From Phyllobacterium sp. 21LDTY02-6 (lineage in GTDB: Bacteria; Pseudomonadota; Alphaproteobacteria; Rhizobiales; Rhizobiaceae): a DNA stretch of 64,000 nt. The stretch's first letter is position 1. The number at the start of each line of letters is the position of its first letter. Made by a program: the position numbers and the translations under genes. Below the pieces are notes generated by a model that worked only from the letters and a program-made list of their open reading frames with translations, was not told the origin of the DNA and did not search any database. The stretch is from NCBI RefSeq assembly GCF_023554255.2, contig NZ_JAMJWD020000005.1, positions 62,001 through 126,000 of the forward strand, read 5' to 3'. This document shows positions 34,501-43,251 of the stretch, in pieces.

Positions 34501-35441
34501 TTCGCCGTCACCTTCGGGTCGAAGAACGGATAAAAAAGGTCCACGATCAGATTGACCAGCACATAGACGCAAGCCGTAAACAGCAAGCAGCCCTGAATGA
34601 CCGGGTAGTCGCGGGCAAAAATTGCATCGACCAGCAACCTGCCGAGACCCGGGATAGTGAAAACCGTCTCCACGACTGCAATACCGCCCAGCAGATTGCC
34701 AAGGATCAAACCGAGCAATGTCCAGGTAGGACCAAACGCATTGCGGAATGCATGGCGCCACATAACGGCTGCTTCCGACAGCCCCTTGGCGCGTGCGTGG
34801 GTGATGTAATCAAGGTTCAGCACTTCGAGCGTCGATGCTCGCGCCATACGCAGGATCACGCCAATTTCATGCAGAAACAGCGTCGTGACCGGCAATACCA
34901 GATAGAGAAACGCCTTCCATGGATTTTCGCCGAAGCTGACATAACCAACAATCGGCAGCCATCCAAGCTTGAGACCAAATGCCAGCAACAGCAGCAGACC
35001 CATCCAGAATGCCGGGATCGACAACAGTAAAGTGGCGCACGTCACAAGTGTGAGATCAGTCAGGCTGTTTTGTTTCCATGCAGCGACCATTCCGAGTGGA
35101 ACCGCGACCAGCGTGGAAAGCACGACAGCAGACAGCACAATACGCGCGCTCACCAAAAACCGTTCCAGAACGAGGGAAAGCACAGGCTGCTGGTTTGCAA
35201 TGGATACGCCAAGATCGCCATGCAGAACATTGCCGCCCCAGAGCAGAAACTGCGTCAGAATGCTATGATTGAGCCCTAGCTGTTCGCGCAAGGCAGCCAA
35301 TGTTGCCGCATCCGCAGAATCGCCCAGCATCAGGGCCGCGGGATCGCCCGGTATGAACCGGACAATCACAAACACAGCCACCGCCACAATCAGCAATGTT
35401 GGAATGGCCATGCCTATTCTGGAGAGCGCAAAGCGCAGCAT
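34497..35441 (-). CDS. Peptide-type ABC permease, DppB family
   Basis: 314 residues, BPD_transp_1 fold. MLRFALSRIGMAIPTLLIVA begins the first helix, followed by FIPGDPAALMLGDSADAATL and LREQLGLNHSILTQF, all DppB hallmarks. The EAA loop contains DYITHARAKGLSEAAVMWRH. The start is ATG 35441, four bases after the stop of the C45 gene, indicating co-translation. Confidence 0.94.
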   Translation of the reverse strand: MLRFALSRIGMAIPTLLIVAVAVFVIVRFIPGDPAALMLGDSADAATLAALREQLGLNHSILTQFLLWGGNVLHGDLGVSIANQQPVLSLVLERFLVSARIVLSAVVLSTLVAVPLGMVAAWKQNSLTDLTLVTCATLLLSIPAFWMGLLLLLAFGLKLGWLPIVGYVSFGENPWKAFLYLVLPVTTLFLHEIGVILRMARASTLEVLNLDYITHARAKGLSEAAVMWRHAFRNAFGPTWTLLGLILGNLLGGIAVVETVFTIPGLGRLLVDAIFARDYPVIQGCLLFTACVYVLVNLIVDLFYPFFDPKVTAK

Positions 35442-35445
35442 TTCT

Positions 35446-36612
35446 TTAGCCTTCGATAAAGAGGGATTTCGCGCGTGGTGCAGCATCGGCAGGAAGCGGC
35501 GTGTAATCCTGCAGGCAGTAGGTCGCAAACTCACGATTCAAGGCTGGCAAGGGCGCGATTTCCATCATGCCGAGAGCCGCCTCCATCACCACCATGGCGA
35601 CCGTGGCCGTGATATTGTCGTGATTGCCCGGACGTGGCGGACGGCACACGGCATAAGGCGTCAGGAAGTCATCAAACAGCGCTTCTTTGAGTTCCTTACG
35701 GCCAATTTTGCCGCCACTAGCTTCAAGGCATTGGCGCACACGCCAGTCGCGATAAAAGCTTTCCGGCACGTATGGAATGCCTGTGTCACGCAGTTTCGCC
35801 AGCGCAATCGGACTGACCCAGTGATTTGCATGAACGATAAGATCGTTCTCTGGCAGGATTGGGAAGGATTCATCCGGCGCGCACTCAAAATCAATACCAA
35901 AGCCAGCACTGGTGGCGATCATGATATTGTTTGAGCAGGACTTCGGCGTCGAAGCCACGGCTTTTATGGCTTTGGCAAAATGCTCCTGCTCCAGCACCTT
36001 GCGACGCACGAGACCAAGCGGAACGCCAAGCTTCTTATAGTCGCGCTCACATTCAAGATAATTGGCGGTAATCGAGATACCGGCTTCATTAAAGCCGCTG
36101 CGCGCCAGACCTCCGGCTTCAACAAAAGTAACGAAATCAGGGCCATTATTGTTGCGGACGCGCAGTACGATACCAGTCTCCACGCATTCAGAACGCCAGT
36201 CCCAGTTCTGGCCATGCACCAGATTACCGGACGAGCTCTTCGCAGGCATGATGAGCGCGCCGGTACAGCCGTCATCCTGCTCTTCCGGATCGGGCGCGCC
36301 GGTTTCCAAACGTGCTACTGCCACGACCTCAGTGCGTGCGTTGATCATAACGATCTGCTCAAACGGAACTTCGGCGCCCTTGGCAATGCCGCGCATTTCT
36401 TCGACGTAGGACGCGTCGAACTCCTCGATCTTTTGTGCAAATTCCTCGACAATGCGTTTCTTACCTGCAGGTGAGAAACCGAACGCGTCAAGCGTACCCG
36501 CATAAAGACGGGCGCTGCACCTAATACGTTCTGCGGCCAGAATCCCATATTGACGACCACGCTCCTCTGGAGCGCCCGAAACCGTAATGAATGGAAAAGG
36601 AGAAACTGACAT
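35446..36612 (-). CDS. C45 family peptidase / acyltransferase-like Ntn hydrolase
   Basis: 388 residues of the acyl-CoA:6-APA acyltransferase (peptidase C45) family. These proteins cut themselves before a Cys, which then becomes the N-terminal nucleophile. That site is visible as DDG-C116-TGAL (numbered from 36612). Other family segments are VHGQNWDWR after the Cys and GGLARSGFNEAGISITANYL. Relatives hydrolyse or transfer acyl groups on amide-linked compounds such as isopenicillin N. There is no signal peptide. In-frame ATG codons at 36612, 36618 and 36642 compete, none with a strong ribosome site. It is the first gene of a nine-gene cluster and divergent from the GntR regulator. Confidence 0.85.
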   Translation of the reverse strand: MSVSPFPFITVSGAPEERGRQYGILAAERIRCSARLYAGTLDAFGFSPAGKKRIVEEFAQKIEEFDASYVEEMRGIAKGAEVPFEQIVMINARTEVVAVARLETGAPDPEEQDDGCTGALIMPAKSSSGNLVHGQNWDWRSECVETGIVLRVRNNNGPDFVTFVEAGGLARSGFNEAGISITANYLECERDYKKLGVPLGLVRRKVLEQEHFAKAIKAVASTPKSCSNNIMIATSAGFGIDFECAPDESFPILPENDLIVHANHWVSPIALAKLRDTGIPYVPESFYRDWRVRQCLEASGGKIGRKELKEALFDDFLTPYAVCRPPRPGNHDNITATVAMVVMEAALGMMEIAPLPALNREFATYCLQDYTPLPADAAPRAKSLFIEG

Positions 36613-36626
36613 GGGCATCCGTATTT

Positions 36627-36650
36627 TGTATTTTATATTCATTTAATACA
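36627..36650. promoter_or_regulatory. Inverted repeat, possible GntR operator
   Basis: TGTATT and AATACA arms separated by 12 bases in a very AT-rich stretch just upstream of the C45 gene. The gap separates that gene from the divergent GntR gene. AT-rich TGTAT/ATACA arms are common in FadR-type operators. The repeat overlaps the longest possible C45 start, which supports the shorter starts. Confidence 0.4.
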
Positions 36651-36838
36651 TTTTTGCATCCGTTATTTGCGGCGTCAATAGTTTTTTGTTACCATATGGA
36701 GCATTTTCCGCGTGCCATTTTCATGCAGGATTGCCCGCCATTCCAATGGGGTAAGCGTTATGAAAATGACCACTTGTGAAACACGCGGTATTCTTTGATT
36801 TTATAAAAAATGGACATTCAGGGACACGGCACGTGAAT

Positions 36839-37744
36839 ATGAATATTAGGCGTTCGGCGGAGAGCGGACTCGGTCTGAGCAACCTTCAGGCAGAAGTTGC
36901 GCATAAGATGGTTTCGCTCATATCCGCTGCTCGTTGGAAGATTGGCGATCGGCTGTCAGATGCCGCCATTGCCAAGGAGCTTCGAGTGTCGCGCTCACCT
37001 GTGCGTCAGGTGCTCAATCTGCTGGTGCAACGCGGTTTAGTTAGTCAGACACCCAATCGCGGATATCAACTACATCGCTTCCCTGAACCGGATGAGTTGA
37101 ATGACGAGTTGCTCCCGCCGTCGGAAGCGGAAGATATTTACCGAAGACTGATGAGTTTGCGTGCTTCGGGCGCTGTTGGTGATGAAGTATCGGAAGCGGA
37201 ACTTGCCGATCAACTCGGAGCTACGCGTGGTGCAGTTCGTCGAGTTTTAATGCGCTTTGCTACTGAAGGTCTGGCAGAACGTCTGCCCGGTCACGGATGG
37301 CGGTTTGCCGAGTCACTCGACAATGAGCGTGCCGTCAATGAAAGCTATGCGTTTCGCCTCGTGGTGGAATGCGGTGCGCTTTCTCAAACGGATTACGCAC
37401 CTGAACCAAGCCAGCTTGCCGCTCTGCAGCGTGAGCAAAAAGAGATACTGGCATTGCCGCTTCAACGCCTTACAAAAGATATCTGGTTCAGTGCCAACGC
37501 CAACTTTCACGAAACCATCGTTTCATGGGCGAATAATCGCTTTTTCACCCAATCCGTGCGCTGGCAAAACCACCTGCGGCGCATGACTGAATATTCCGAC
37601 TTTGCGAGACTGGGCGAAGAGCGGATTCGCAAGGCATGCAAAGAACATTTGGGTATTCTTGACGCAATTGAAAATGGGGATCTCGAGTTTGCTTCTGCGC
37701 TCTTGAAGAGGCATATAAGCAAATCTGGAAAAGAAAATGTTTAG
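36839..37744 (+). CDS. GntR-type regulator with two winged helices
   Basis: 301 residues from ATG 36839; in-frame GTG codons at 36833 and 36776 are alternatives. It contains two successive winged-helix domains: AIAKELRVSRSPVRQVLNLL near residue 50 and ELADQLGATRGAVRRVLMRF near residue 125. A helical FCD-like ligand domain follows (about 165-295, with FHETIVSWANNRFFTQSV and HLGILDAIENGD). GntR proteins normally have one DNA-binding domain, so the tandem arrangement is notable. It is divergent from the C45-transporter-amidase cluster, its probable target. Confidence 0.82.
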   Translation: MNIRRSAESGLGLSNLQAEVAHKMVSLISAARWKIGDRLSDAAIAKELRVSRSPVRQVLNLLVQRGLVSQTPNRGYQLHRFPEPDELNDELLPPSEAEDIYRRLMSLRASGAVGDEVSEAELADQLGATRGAVRRVLMRFATEGLAERLPGHGWRFAESLDNERAVNESYAFRLVVECGALSQTDYAPEPSQLAALQREQKEILALPLQRLTKDIWFSANANFHETIVSWANNRFFTQSVRWQNHLRRMTEYSDFARLGEERIRKACKEHLGILDAIENGDLEFASALLKRHISKSGKENV

Positions 37745-37946
37745 CTCGATAAAGTGTAAGGTTTTATTACAATGTGATTGATATCATAATTATAGTATTT
37801 AAAATTACCAAGAACATATTATTGATAACAACTGTTAATAGTATAATGTTTAATACACATCGCAGTGTGGGAGTTCAACTCACAGGCCCTAAATTAGCGG
37901 CCGCACGATCGTGTACAAGCGAGCGTAATCAAATCCCCTGGCGTAC
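37745..37946. other. Strongly AT-rich spacer at edge of the AT-richer block
   Basis: 202 bases between the GntR gene and the convergent TetR gene. The first 110 bases are mostly A and T with many short inverted runs (for example ATTATAGTATTTAAAATTA). The rest returns to mixed composition and includes GCGGCCGC. I see no gene, tRNA or clear att repeat. It may mark the border of a transferred segment. Confidence 0.35.
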
Positions 37947-38600
37947 TCAATTCGCAAGGCTCATTGGATCGGACAATTGCATTGCACGAATGTAGGCAAC
38001 GCACATGATCCGCAATTGCTGGCGGAGGCCATCATCGATGGGACCGGCAACTGCGCGCTCGAAGGCATTGCGAACTGCCCCGAAAATCACAGTCAGAATG
38101 ACCCTGGTCACCAGGACGGGATCGGTAGAAGGTGCGTCGGATGCGCTCGCGAACATAGCGACGGCAGCCGCGTCAGTACGAGCTATGAACGCCGAAATGA
38201 GTGCTTCGTTATCCATCTCGACGACAGATCGGTACAGGGCACGCGTCACGTCGGCGCGTTCCGTTTTTGCTTGCCAATAGGTATCGATAAGGGTTTCGAC
38301 CATGCTTTCCATGACGTCGCCCCGCCGCGCGGTGCATGCCGCTTTTATCTTCTCGGCGAGAGCGTCCAGGTAGACTTCGTTCACCGCATATATCAACGCC
38401 TGCTTGTTCGGGAAATATTGGTACAATGTGCCAACCGAGACGCCAGCGCGTTCTGCCACTCTTGTCGTTGTCAGCTCTGAGAGCCCGTCCTTCACCAAAA
38501 GCTGAATCGTTGCTTCGTAGATGGCCTCAAGCGTCGCCGACGCCCGCCTCTGTTGCGGCGATTTCCGGCGTTTTAACGATGATGGCACCTCGATATCCAA
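37947..38600 (-). CDS. TetR family transcriptional regulator
   Basis: 217 residues. The N-terminal TetR DNA-binding domain has AIYEATIQLLVKDGLSELTT, then VAERAGVSVGTLYQYFPNKQ, the recognition helix. A helical ligand/dimer domain follows. Divergent from an SDR gene, with only 68 bases between the starts. A perfect 19-base operator-like palindrome lies in that gap, so it almost certainly represses the SDR gene and itself. Confidence 0.94.
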   Translation of the reverse strand: MDIEVPSSLKRRKSPQQRRASATLEAIYEATIQLLVKDGLSELTTTRVAERAGVSVGTLYQYFPNKQALIYAVNEVYLDALAEKIKAACTARRGDVMESMVETLIDTYWQAKTERADVTRALYRSVVEMDNEALISAFIARTDAAAVAMFASASDAPSTDPVLVTRVILTVIFGAVRNAFERAVAGPIDDGLRQQLRIMCVAYIRAMQLSDPMSLAN

Positions 38601-38605
38601 ATGCG

Positions 38606-38624
38606 AATCCTCAAACTGAGGATT
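38606..38624. promoter_or_regulatory. Perfect palindrome, likely TetR operator
   Basis: AATCCTCA-AAC-TGAGGATT: two perfect 8-base arms with a 3-base centre. It begins six bases upstream of the tetR start and 45 bases before the SDR start. The size and symmetry are typical of TetR operators. Binding by the adjacent TetR protein is inferred. Confidence 0.7.
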
Positions 38625-38668
38625 TATTCATATCTTCATCTGCGGACAAAAACTAGAAAGGGAAGCGC

Positions 38669-39400
38669 ATGCAGCAAAATCTTATCGCTCTCGTAACCGG
38701 TGCAAACAAGGGAATTGGTCTCGAAACCGCTCGCCAACTCGGTCAACGTGGCGTCAGCGTTATTGTCGGCGCGCGCAACGCAGACAGAGGTACTCGGGCA
38801 GTTCGCGAACTGAGAACTGAGGGCATCGAGGCTACCTTCGTTGAACTCGAAGTCAGTGATGAAACCAGCATCGCTGCTGCTGCACAGCACATCCAAGACG
38901 CGCATGGCCATCTCGACATCCTTGTCAACAACGTTGGCATATGGAACATCAAAGACGATGGGCCGCCAACTTCAGCTTCCCCAGCGGTCATCCGCGAGAC
39001 GATGGAGACAAACTTCGTAGCCATGGTCGCGGTGACACAAGCAATGCTGCCGCTTCTGCGACGATCTTCTGCGGCGCGTATCGTCAACCTATCGAGCACA
39101 CTGGGTTCACTCGATGCCAATAGCGATCCGTCTAACCCCTATTACGCGTCGCGTCTTCTGGCCTACAATGCCTCCAAGGCGGCGGTGAACATGTTTACAG
39201 TCCAGCTTGCACAGGAACTGAAGGACACAGGAATTTGCGTGAACGCGGTCAGCCCCGGTTTCGTCAAGACTGATCTCACCGGTGGACAGGGTCTCGCAGG
39301 GGCGGCGGACGGTGCGAGAGCACCAGTCAAGTATGCGCTGCTCGAGGACGGCGTTGTCAGCGGGCGCTTCGTGGATATAAACGGTGAAATTCCATGGTGA
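38669..39400 (+). CDS. Short-chain dehydrogenase/reductase
   Basis: 243 residues, classical SDR. The cofactor motif TGANKGIG is near residue 11, with GARNADRG after beta 2 suggesting NADP preference. NNVG is near residue 91, the catalytic Ser lies in VNLSS, and the Tyr-x-x-x-Lys is in AYNASK. Plant-type carbonyl reductases have this TGANKGIG form. AAAGGGAAG precedes the ATG. It is controlled by the divergent TetR (operator at 38606). Such pairs often detoxify reactive carbonyls or quinones; the substrate is unknown. Confidence 0.92.
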   Translation: MQQNLIALVTGANKGIGLETARQLGQRGVSVIVGARNADRGTRAVRELRTEGIEATFVELEVSDETSIAAAAQHIQDAHGHLDILVNNVGIWNIKDDGPPTSASPAVIRETMETNFVAMVAVTQAMLPLLRRSSAARIVNLSSTLGSLDANSDPSNPYYASRLLAYNASKAAVNMFTVQLAQELKDTGICVNAVSPGFVKTDLTGGQGLAGAADGARAPVKYALLEDGVVSGRFVDINGEIPW

Positions 39401-39411
39401 GGCTCAGTCGG

Positions 39412-39446
39412 GGTCGCATCACGGTACCGTTCCGATGGGTGCGACC
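39412..39446. terminator. Possible bidirectional terminator between convergent genes
   Basis: GGTCGCA and TGCGACC arms form a 7-base stem around a 21-base loop, 12 bases after the SDR stop. The region lies between the convergent SDR and siderophore ATPase genes. There is no clear T-run on either side, so it is a weak candidate. Confidence 0.3.
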
Positions 39447-39525
39447 TTCGATGCCACGTCAATCTGGATTGCGGGCAATGACAGCCGCATTTCCGATTTC
39501 TGATGGCCGGCCACAGATATGACGA

Positions 39526-40299
39526 TTATCGCTTGTCAGGTGTGGACCAGTAAACGCCGATACGTTTGCCATCGATGATTTCGACTGGGATTTCCATCTC
39601 GTAAATATTACCAAGGATGTCCGGTTGAATGAGATCATCCGGTGATCCCTGGTGCAGTATCTTGCCTTGACGCATGGCAACTATGTGGTCGGAATAGCAC
39701 GAGGCGAAGTTGATGTCGTGGAGAACCACCACGATGGTTTTGCCTAATTCATCTGCTGCACGGCGCAATAGCTTCATCATCATGACCGAGTGTTTCATGT
39801 CGAGATTGTTAAGCGGTTCGTCAAGCAATACATAATCCGTGTCCTGGCACAGGACCATCGCCAGAAAGGCACGCTGCCGCTGCCCGCCGGAAAGCTCGTC
39901 CAGAAAGCGTCCACTTAATTCTTCAAGCCCGAGATACCCGATAGCCCGTTCGACGTGCTTGCGGTCTGCTTCGTTCGGGCGGCCTTTCGTGTGGGGATAA
40001 CGACCGAACATTACAAGGTCACGCACAGTAAGGCGGGAATTGATTACATTCTCCTGTCGCAATATCGAAAGGCGTTTCGCCAGTACGTCGTTAGGCGTCG
40101 TGGTCACGTCAAGGCCAGAGACTGTCACCCGCCCTTTGTCCATGGGGAGCAGACGGCTCACCATGGAGAGCAGTGTGGATTTTCCTGCCCCGTTTGGCCC
40201 TATGATGGATGTGATGCCGCGAGCAGGCAGGCTGAGGGTCACATCATCGACAACGAGTGTACCATCATAGGATTTACTGACTTGGCTGATTTCGATCAA
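39526..40299 (-). CDS. Siderophore ABC importer ATPase
   Basis: 257 residues of the FepC/FecE/YclP type. Walker A GPNGAGKST near residue 35, Q-loop ILRQENVINSRLTVRDLVMF, signature LSGGQRQRAFLAM, Walker B YVLLDEPLNNLD and switch His in VLHDINFA. The form RLTVRDLVMFGRYPHTKGRP is typical of the VctC/FatE/YclP subgroup for catecholate or petrobactin-like siderophores. It overlaps the upstream permease (ATGA). It is the last gene of a six-gene minus-strand operon. Confidence 0.93.
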   Translation of the reverse strand: MIEISQVSKSYDGTLVVDDVTLSLPARGITSIIGPNGAGKSTLLSMVSRLLPMDKGRVTVSGLDVTTTPNDVLAKRLSILRQENVINSRLTVRDLVMFGRYPHTKGRPNEADRKHVERAIGYLGLEELSGRFLDELSGGQRQRAFLAMVLCQDTDYVLLDEPLNNLDMKHSVMMMKLLRRAADELGKTIVVVLHDINFASCYSDHIVAMRQGKILHQGSPDDLIQPDILGNIYEMEIPVEIIDGKRIGVYWSTPDKR

Positions 40300-41249
40300 C
40301 GTGCATGCCCCTTGACGAGAAGGATAATGAAGACCAGACCGCCCAGGAACTCTATGATAACGCTAAGCGCGGTGTTGAATGAGAAGACCCGTTCGAGCAC
40401 CGTCTGCCCGCCGACAATGCAAAGAATTGCAAGCAGCACTGCCACTGGAAGAACAAACCGGTGCTTTGCAGAACCTGCGATCATGTAGGCAAGATTGGCG
40501 ACAAGCAGCCCAAAAAAAGTGACCGGTCCCACAAGCGCAGTCGAGACCGAAACAAGCACTGTGACCATGAATAGAATCCTGCGTACCACACGGTGGTGAT
40601 CAACGCCCAGATTGATTGCCGGATCACGCCCTAGAGAGAGGACGTCGAGGACGTGAATGAAGCGCAGTCCGTATAACGACACGGCAATGACGATACAGGC
40701 TGATATGATCAGGATATCGCTGTTGATCGTATTGAAACTGGCAAAGAAGCGGTCCTGCAAAACAGCAAACAGGTTGGGATCGAGCATTCGCTGCATCAGA
40801 TTGGAAATGCTGCGGAAGAATACACCGCAAACGATGCCGACAAGCATTACGAGATGCAGGCTGCGCGCGGCACCTGAAAATAGCCAGTGGTACAGTGCAC
40901 CGGCGAAGATTACCATGATGAAGGTTTCTGCCAGGAACCGCACGTTTGGCCCGAGCCAGTCGATGTGTACAGCACCGAAAAAGAAAACCACCAGCGTCTG
41001 GATCAGGATATAGAGCGCGTCGAAACCCATAATCGAGGGAGTGAGTATGCGGTTATTGGTTACTGTCTGGAATAATACGGTCGAAACAGCAATCGAATAG
41101 GCCACCAGCACCATCGCTGCCAGTTTGGTACCCCGGAAGGACAGGATGAATGCCCAGCCACCCTTAGCTCCGATCGTCATGAAGGCGATGGCGGCAATCA
41201 GGGTGAGCAGGCAAAGCAGCGATAGGAGGAAGGCAGGGCGTTTACGCAA
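40296..41249 (-). CDS. Siderophore ABC permease (FecCD family), second
   Basis: 317 residues, about nine or ten hydrophobic helices, FecCD family; closest in style to YclO/FatC/VctG. Segments such as TVLFQTVTNNRILTPSIMGF and LSLGRDPAINLGVDHHRVVR, then VGPVTFFGLLVANLAYMIAG, are typical of the family. It overlaps the first permease by eight bases and the ATPase by four. It forms the heterodimeric inner-membrane channel with the other permease. Confidence 0.93.
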   Translation of the reverse strand: MRKRPAFLLSLLCLLTLIAAIAFMTIGAKGGWAFILSFRGTKLAAMVLVAYSIAVSTVLFQTVTNNRILTPSIMGFDALYILIQTLVVFFFGAVHIDWLGPNVRFLAETFIMVIFAGALYHWLFSGAARSLHLVMLVGIVCGVFFRSISNLMQRMLDPNLFAVLQDRFFASFNTINSDILIISACIVIAVSLYGLRFIHVLDVLSLGRDPAINLGVDHHRVVRRILFMVTVLVSVSTALVGPVTFFGLLVANLAYMIAGSAKHRFVLPVAVLLAILCIVGGQTVLERVFSFNTALSVIIEFLGGLVFIILLVKGHAR

Positions 41250-42204
41250 ATCGCGAGCCCCGCCGCAACAGGAGATAAAGGAAAATAGCGCTCCCTGTCA
41301 CACCCATCATCGTGCCGATGGGAATCTCGTAGGGATATCGGATCAACCGGCCCGCAATGTCGCATGCAAGGACAAGCCCGGCACCGAGGACTGCAACCCA
41401 TGGCACTGCACGACGCATGTTGTCGCCGACGAACAGGCTGACGATATTTGGAATGATAAGCCCGAGGAACGGTATCGAACCGACGGTGACTACGACGGAG
41501 GCGCTGACCATCGAGACTATGATGAGACCGAGCGTGACAACGTGACGATAGTTCAGGCCGAGATTCGTGGTGAAATCCTCGCCCAGTCCCGCAACTGTAA
41601 AGCGATCAGCCGCAATATAGGACAATACCGTCAGGAAAAAAGCCAACCATAAGAGCTCATAGCGTCCGCGAAGCACTCCCGAGAAATCGCCAACAGTAAA
41701 TGAATTGAGCGATTGTAGAAGGTCGAAACGGTAGGCGATGAAGGTGGTGATCGCGCTGACAACTCCACCAAGCATAATTCCGACGAGCGGAACTACCAGT
41801 ACAGAGCGCAACGGAATGCTGCGCAGGATGCGAAGAAACAGGGCGGTTCCTGCAAGTGCGGTAAGAGAAGCCACAAGCATTTTGCCGAACACAGGCGTTT
41901 GAGGCGCAAACAGAATGACCAGCAGAACACCGAGGCTTGCCGATTCCACGGTCCCCGCTGTCGAGGGTTCCACGAAGCGATTGCGCGTCAGCATCTGCAT
42001 TATCGTACCGGAGACAGCCATTGACATGCCGGCGAGGACAATCGCGAGAGTGCGTGGAATACGGCTGACCAGCATGACTTCGGCCGCGCGGTCAGTGCTT
42101 CCTACGCCGAAGAGTGTACCGAGTGACACGTCGCTCACACCAATAAACAGGCTGATGAAAGCCAGTATGACAACGACGGCTATGGCTGCAGCGAGTCTCG
42201 TCAC
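41242..42204 (-). CDS. Siderophore ABC permease (FecCD family), first
   Basis: 320 residues, start GTG 42204 with AGGAAA upstream. FecCD signatures are RIPRTLAIVLAGMSMAVSGT, then MQMLTRNRFVEPSTAGTVES and IPFLGLIIPNIVSLFVGDNM. YclN/FatD/VctD type. It lies 84 bases downstream of the binding-protein gene, the largest gap inside the transporter part. Confidence 0.93.
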   Translation of the reverse strand: MTRLAAAIAVVVILAFISLFIGVSDVSLGTLFGVGSTDRAAEVMLVSRIPRTLAIVLAGMSMAVSGTIMQMLTRNRFVEPSTAGTVESASLGVLLVILFAPQTPVFGKMLVASLTALAGTALFLRILRSIPLRSVLVVPLVGIMLGGVVSAITTFIAYRFDLLQSLNSFTVGDFSGVLRGRYELLWLAFFLTVLSYIAADRFTVAGLGEDFTTNLGLNYRHVVTLGLIIVSMVSASVVVTVGSIPFLGLIIPNIVSLFVGDNMRRAVPWVAVLGAGLVLACDIAGRLIRYPYEIPIGTMMGVTGSAIFLYLLLRRGSRFA

Positions 42205-42287
42205 ACCTATTTCCTGCCTTGTTACCTGGTCGTGGCTTCGGAACGCCGGATGAAACAGCTGGTCCGGATCGACTGATTGATGAGCTG

Positions 42288-43214
42288 TTACTTTGCGTTG
42301 TCGAAGGCAGCGGAAATCTGCCTGATCGTTTGGTGCAGTGCTCCCAACCCTCCGCCAATGAGATACCAGTTCTGCGCGTTCAGATAGACCACCTGGTCCT
42401 TCTTCCAGGCATTGGTCTGGCGGACCAGTTCGTTGTCGAGAACCTGCCTTGCCGAGTTGCCTTCGCGCCCGATTGCGGCATCGCGGTCTATCACGAACAG
42501 CCAGTCAGGATTTGTTTCGAGGATGAACTCCGAGCTAACGGGCTGACCATGATTGCCAATGGAAAGATTCGGAGCTGCGGGCGTGACGCCCAGGCTATCA
42601 TGCAGAATGCCAAACCGCGATCCGGGGCCGTAGGCACTGATCTTGCCACCGGAGGTCAGGATGAGAAGGCCATTCCCCTTGTTTGCAGCCTTGTTCCTTA
42701 GCGCTGCCAGTTCAGCGTCGAGCTTTTCGATTTCCGTCTTCGCGCCGGCTTCCTTGCCAAACAACTGCCCAAGCTTCTCGATATTGGCTTCCGTGCCGGC
42801 AATAAAATTCTTGGCATCAAGCGTCAGGTCGATCGTTGGCGCGATTTTTGACAATTCGCCGTATTTCGAGGCCGACCGCCCGGCCACAATAATGAGGTCC
42901 GGTGCCGCGGCGTTCACGGCTTCATAATCCGGCTCGAACAGCGTGCCTATTTTTGCATAGTCATCGCCTTGGTATTTTTTCAGATATTCGGGAAACGATA
43001 TGCCGCTCGGCACGCCGGTCACCCTGACACCCAGGCGATCAAGGTTGTCGAGCGTTCCCAGATCGAAGACCAGCACTTTTGCTGGAGAGGCTGGAATCGC
43101 AGTTTCGCCTTGGGCATGCTTGACGGTTATGTCAGCTGCGTTCGCAGTCGAGACAAGGCTTAACGCCAAGACGGCAGCGCCACACATGCGGGCAAGCCTT
43201 TGACCGATATTCAT
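42288..43214 (-). CDS. Siderophore-binding periplasmic protein
   Basis: 308 residues, cluster of FatB/VctP/YclQ binding proteins. A signal peptide ends in STANA. Characteristic segments are DITVKHAQGETAIPASPAKV, then VFDLGTLDNLDRLGV, and PDLIIVAGRSASKYGELSKI. The late GALHQTIRQISAAF is a family-typical end. ATG 43214 is preferred over upstream in-frame codons because AAAGGA lies at good distance and the signal peptide starts there. It carries ferric siderophore to the two FecCD permeases. Confidence 0.93.
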   Translation of the reverse strand: MNIGQRLARMCGAAVLALSLVSTANAADITVKHAQGETAIPASPAKVLVFDLGTLDNLDRLGVRVTGVPSGISFPEYLKKYQGDDYAKIGTLFEPDYEAVNAAAPDLIIVAGRSASKYGELSKIAPTIDLTLDAKNFIAGTEANIEKLGQLFGKEAGAKTEIEKLDAELAALRNKAANKGNGLLILTSGGKISAYGPGSRFGILHDSLGVTPAAPNLSIGNHGQPVSSEFILETNPDWLFVIDRDAAIGREGNSARQVLDNELVRQTNAWKKDQVVYLNAQNWYLIGGGLGALHQTIRQISAAFDNAK

Positions 43215-43251
43215 TGTATTCGATCCTTTCATCAATTCTGTTCGCTCCGGT

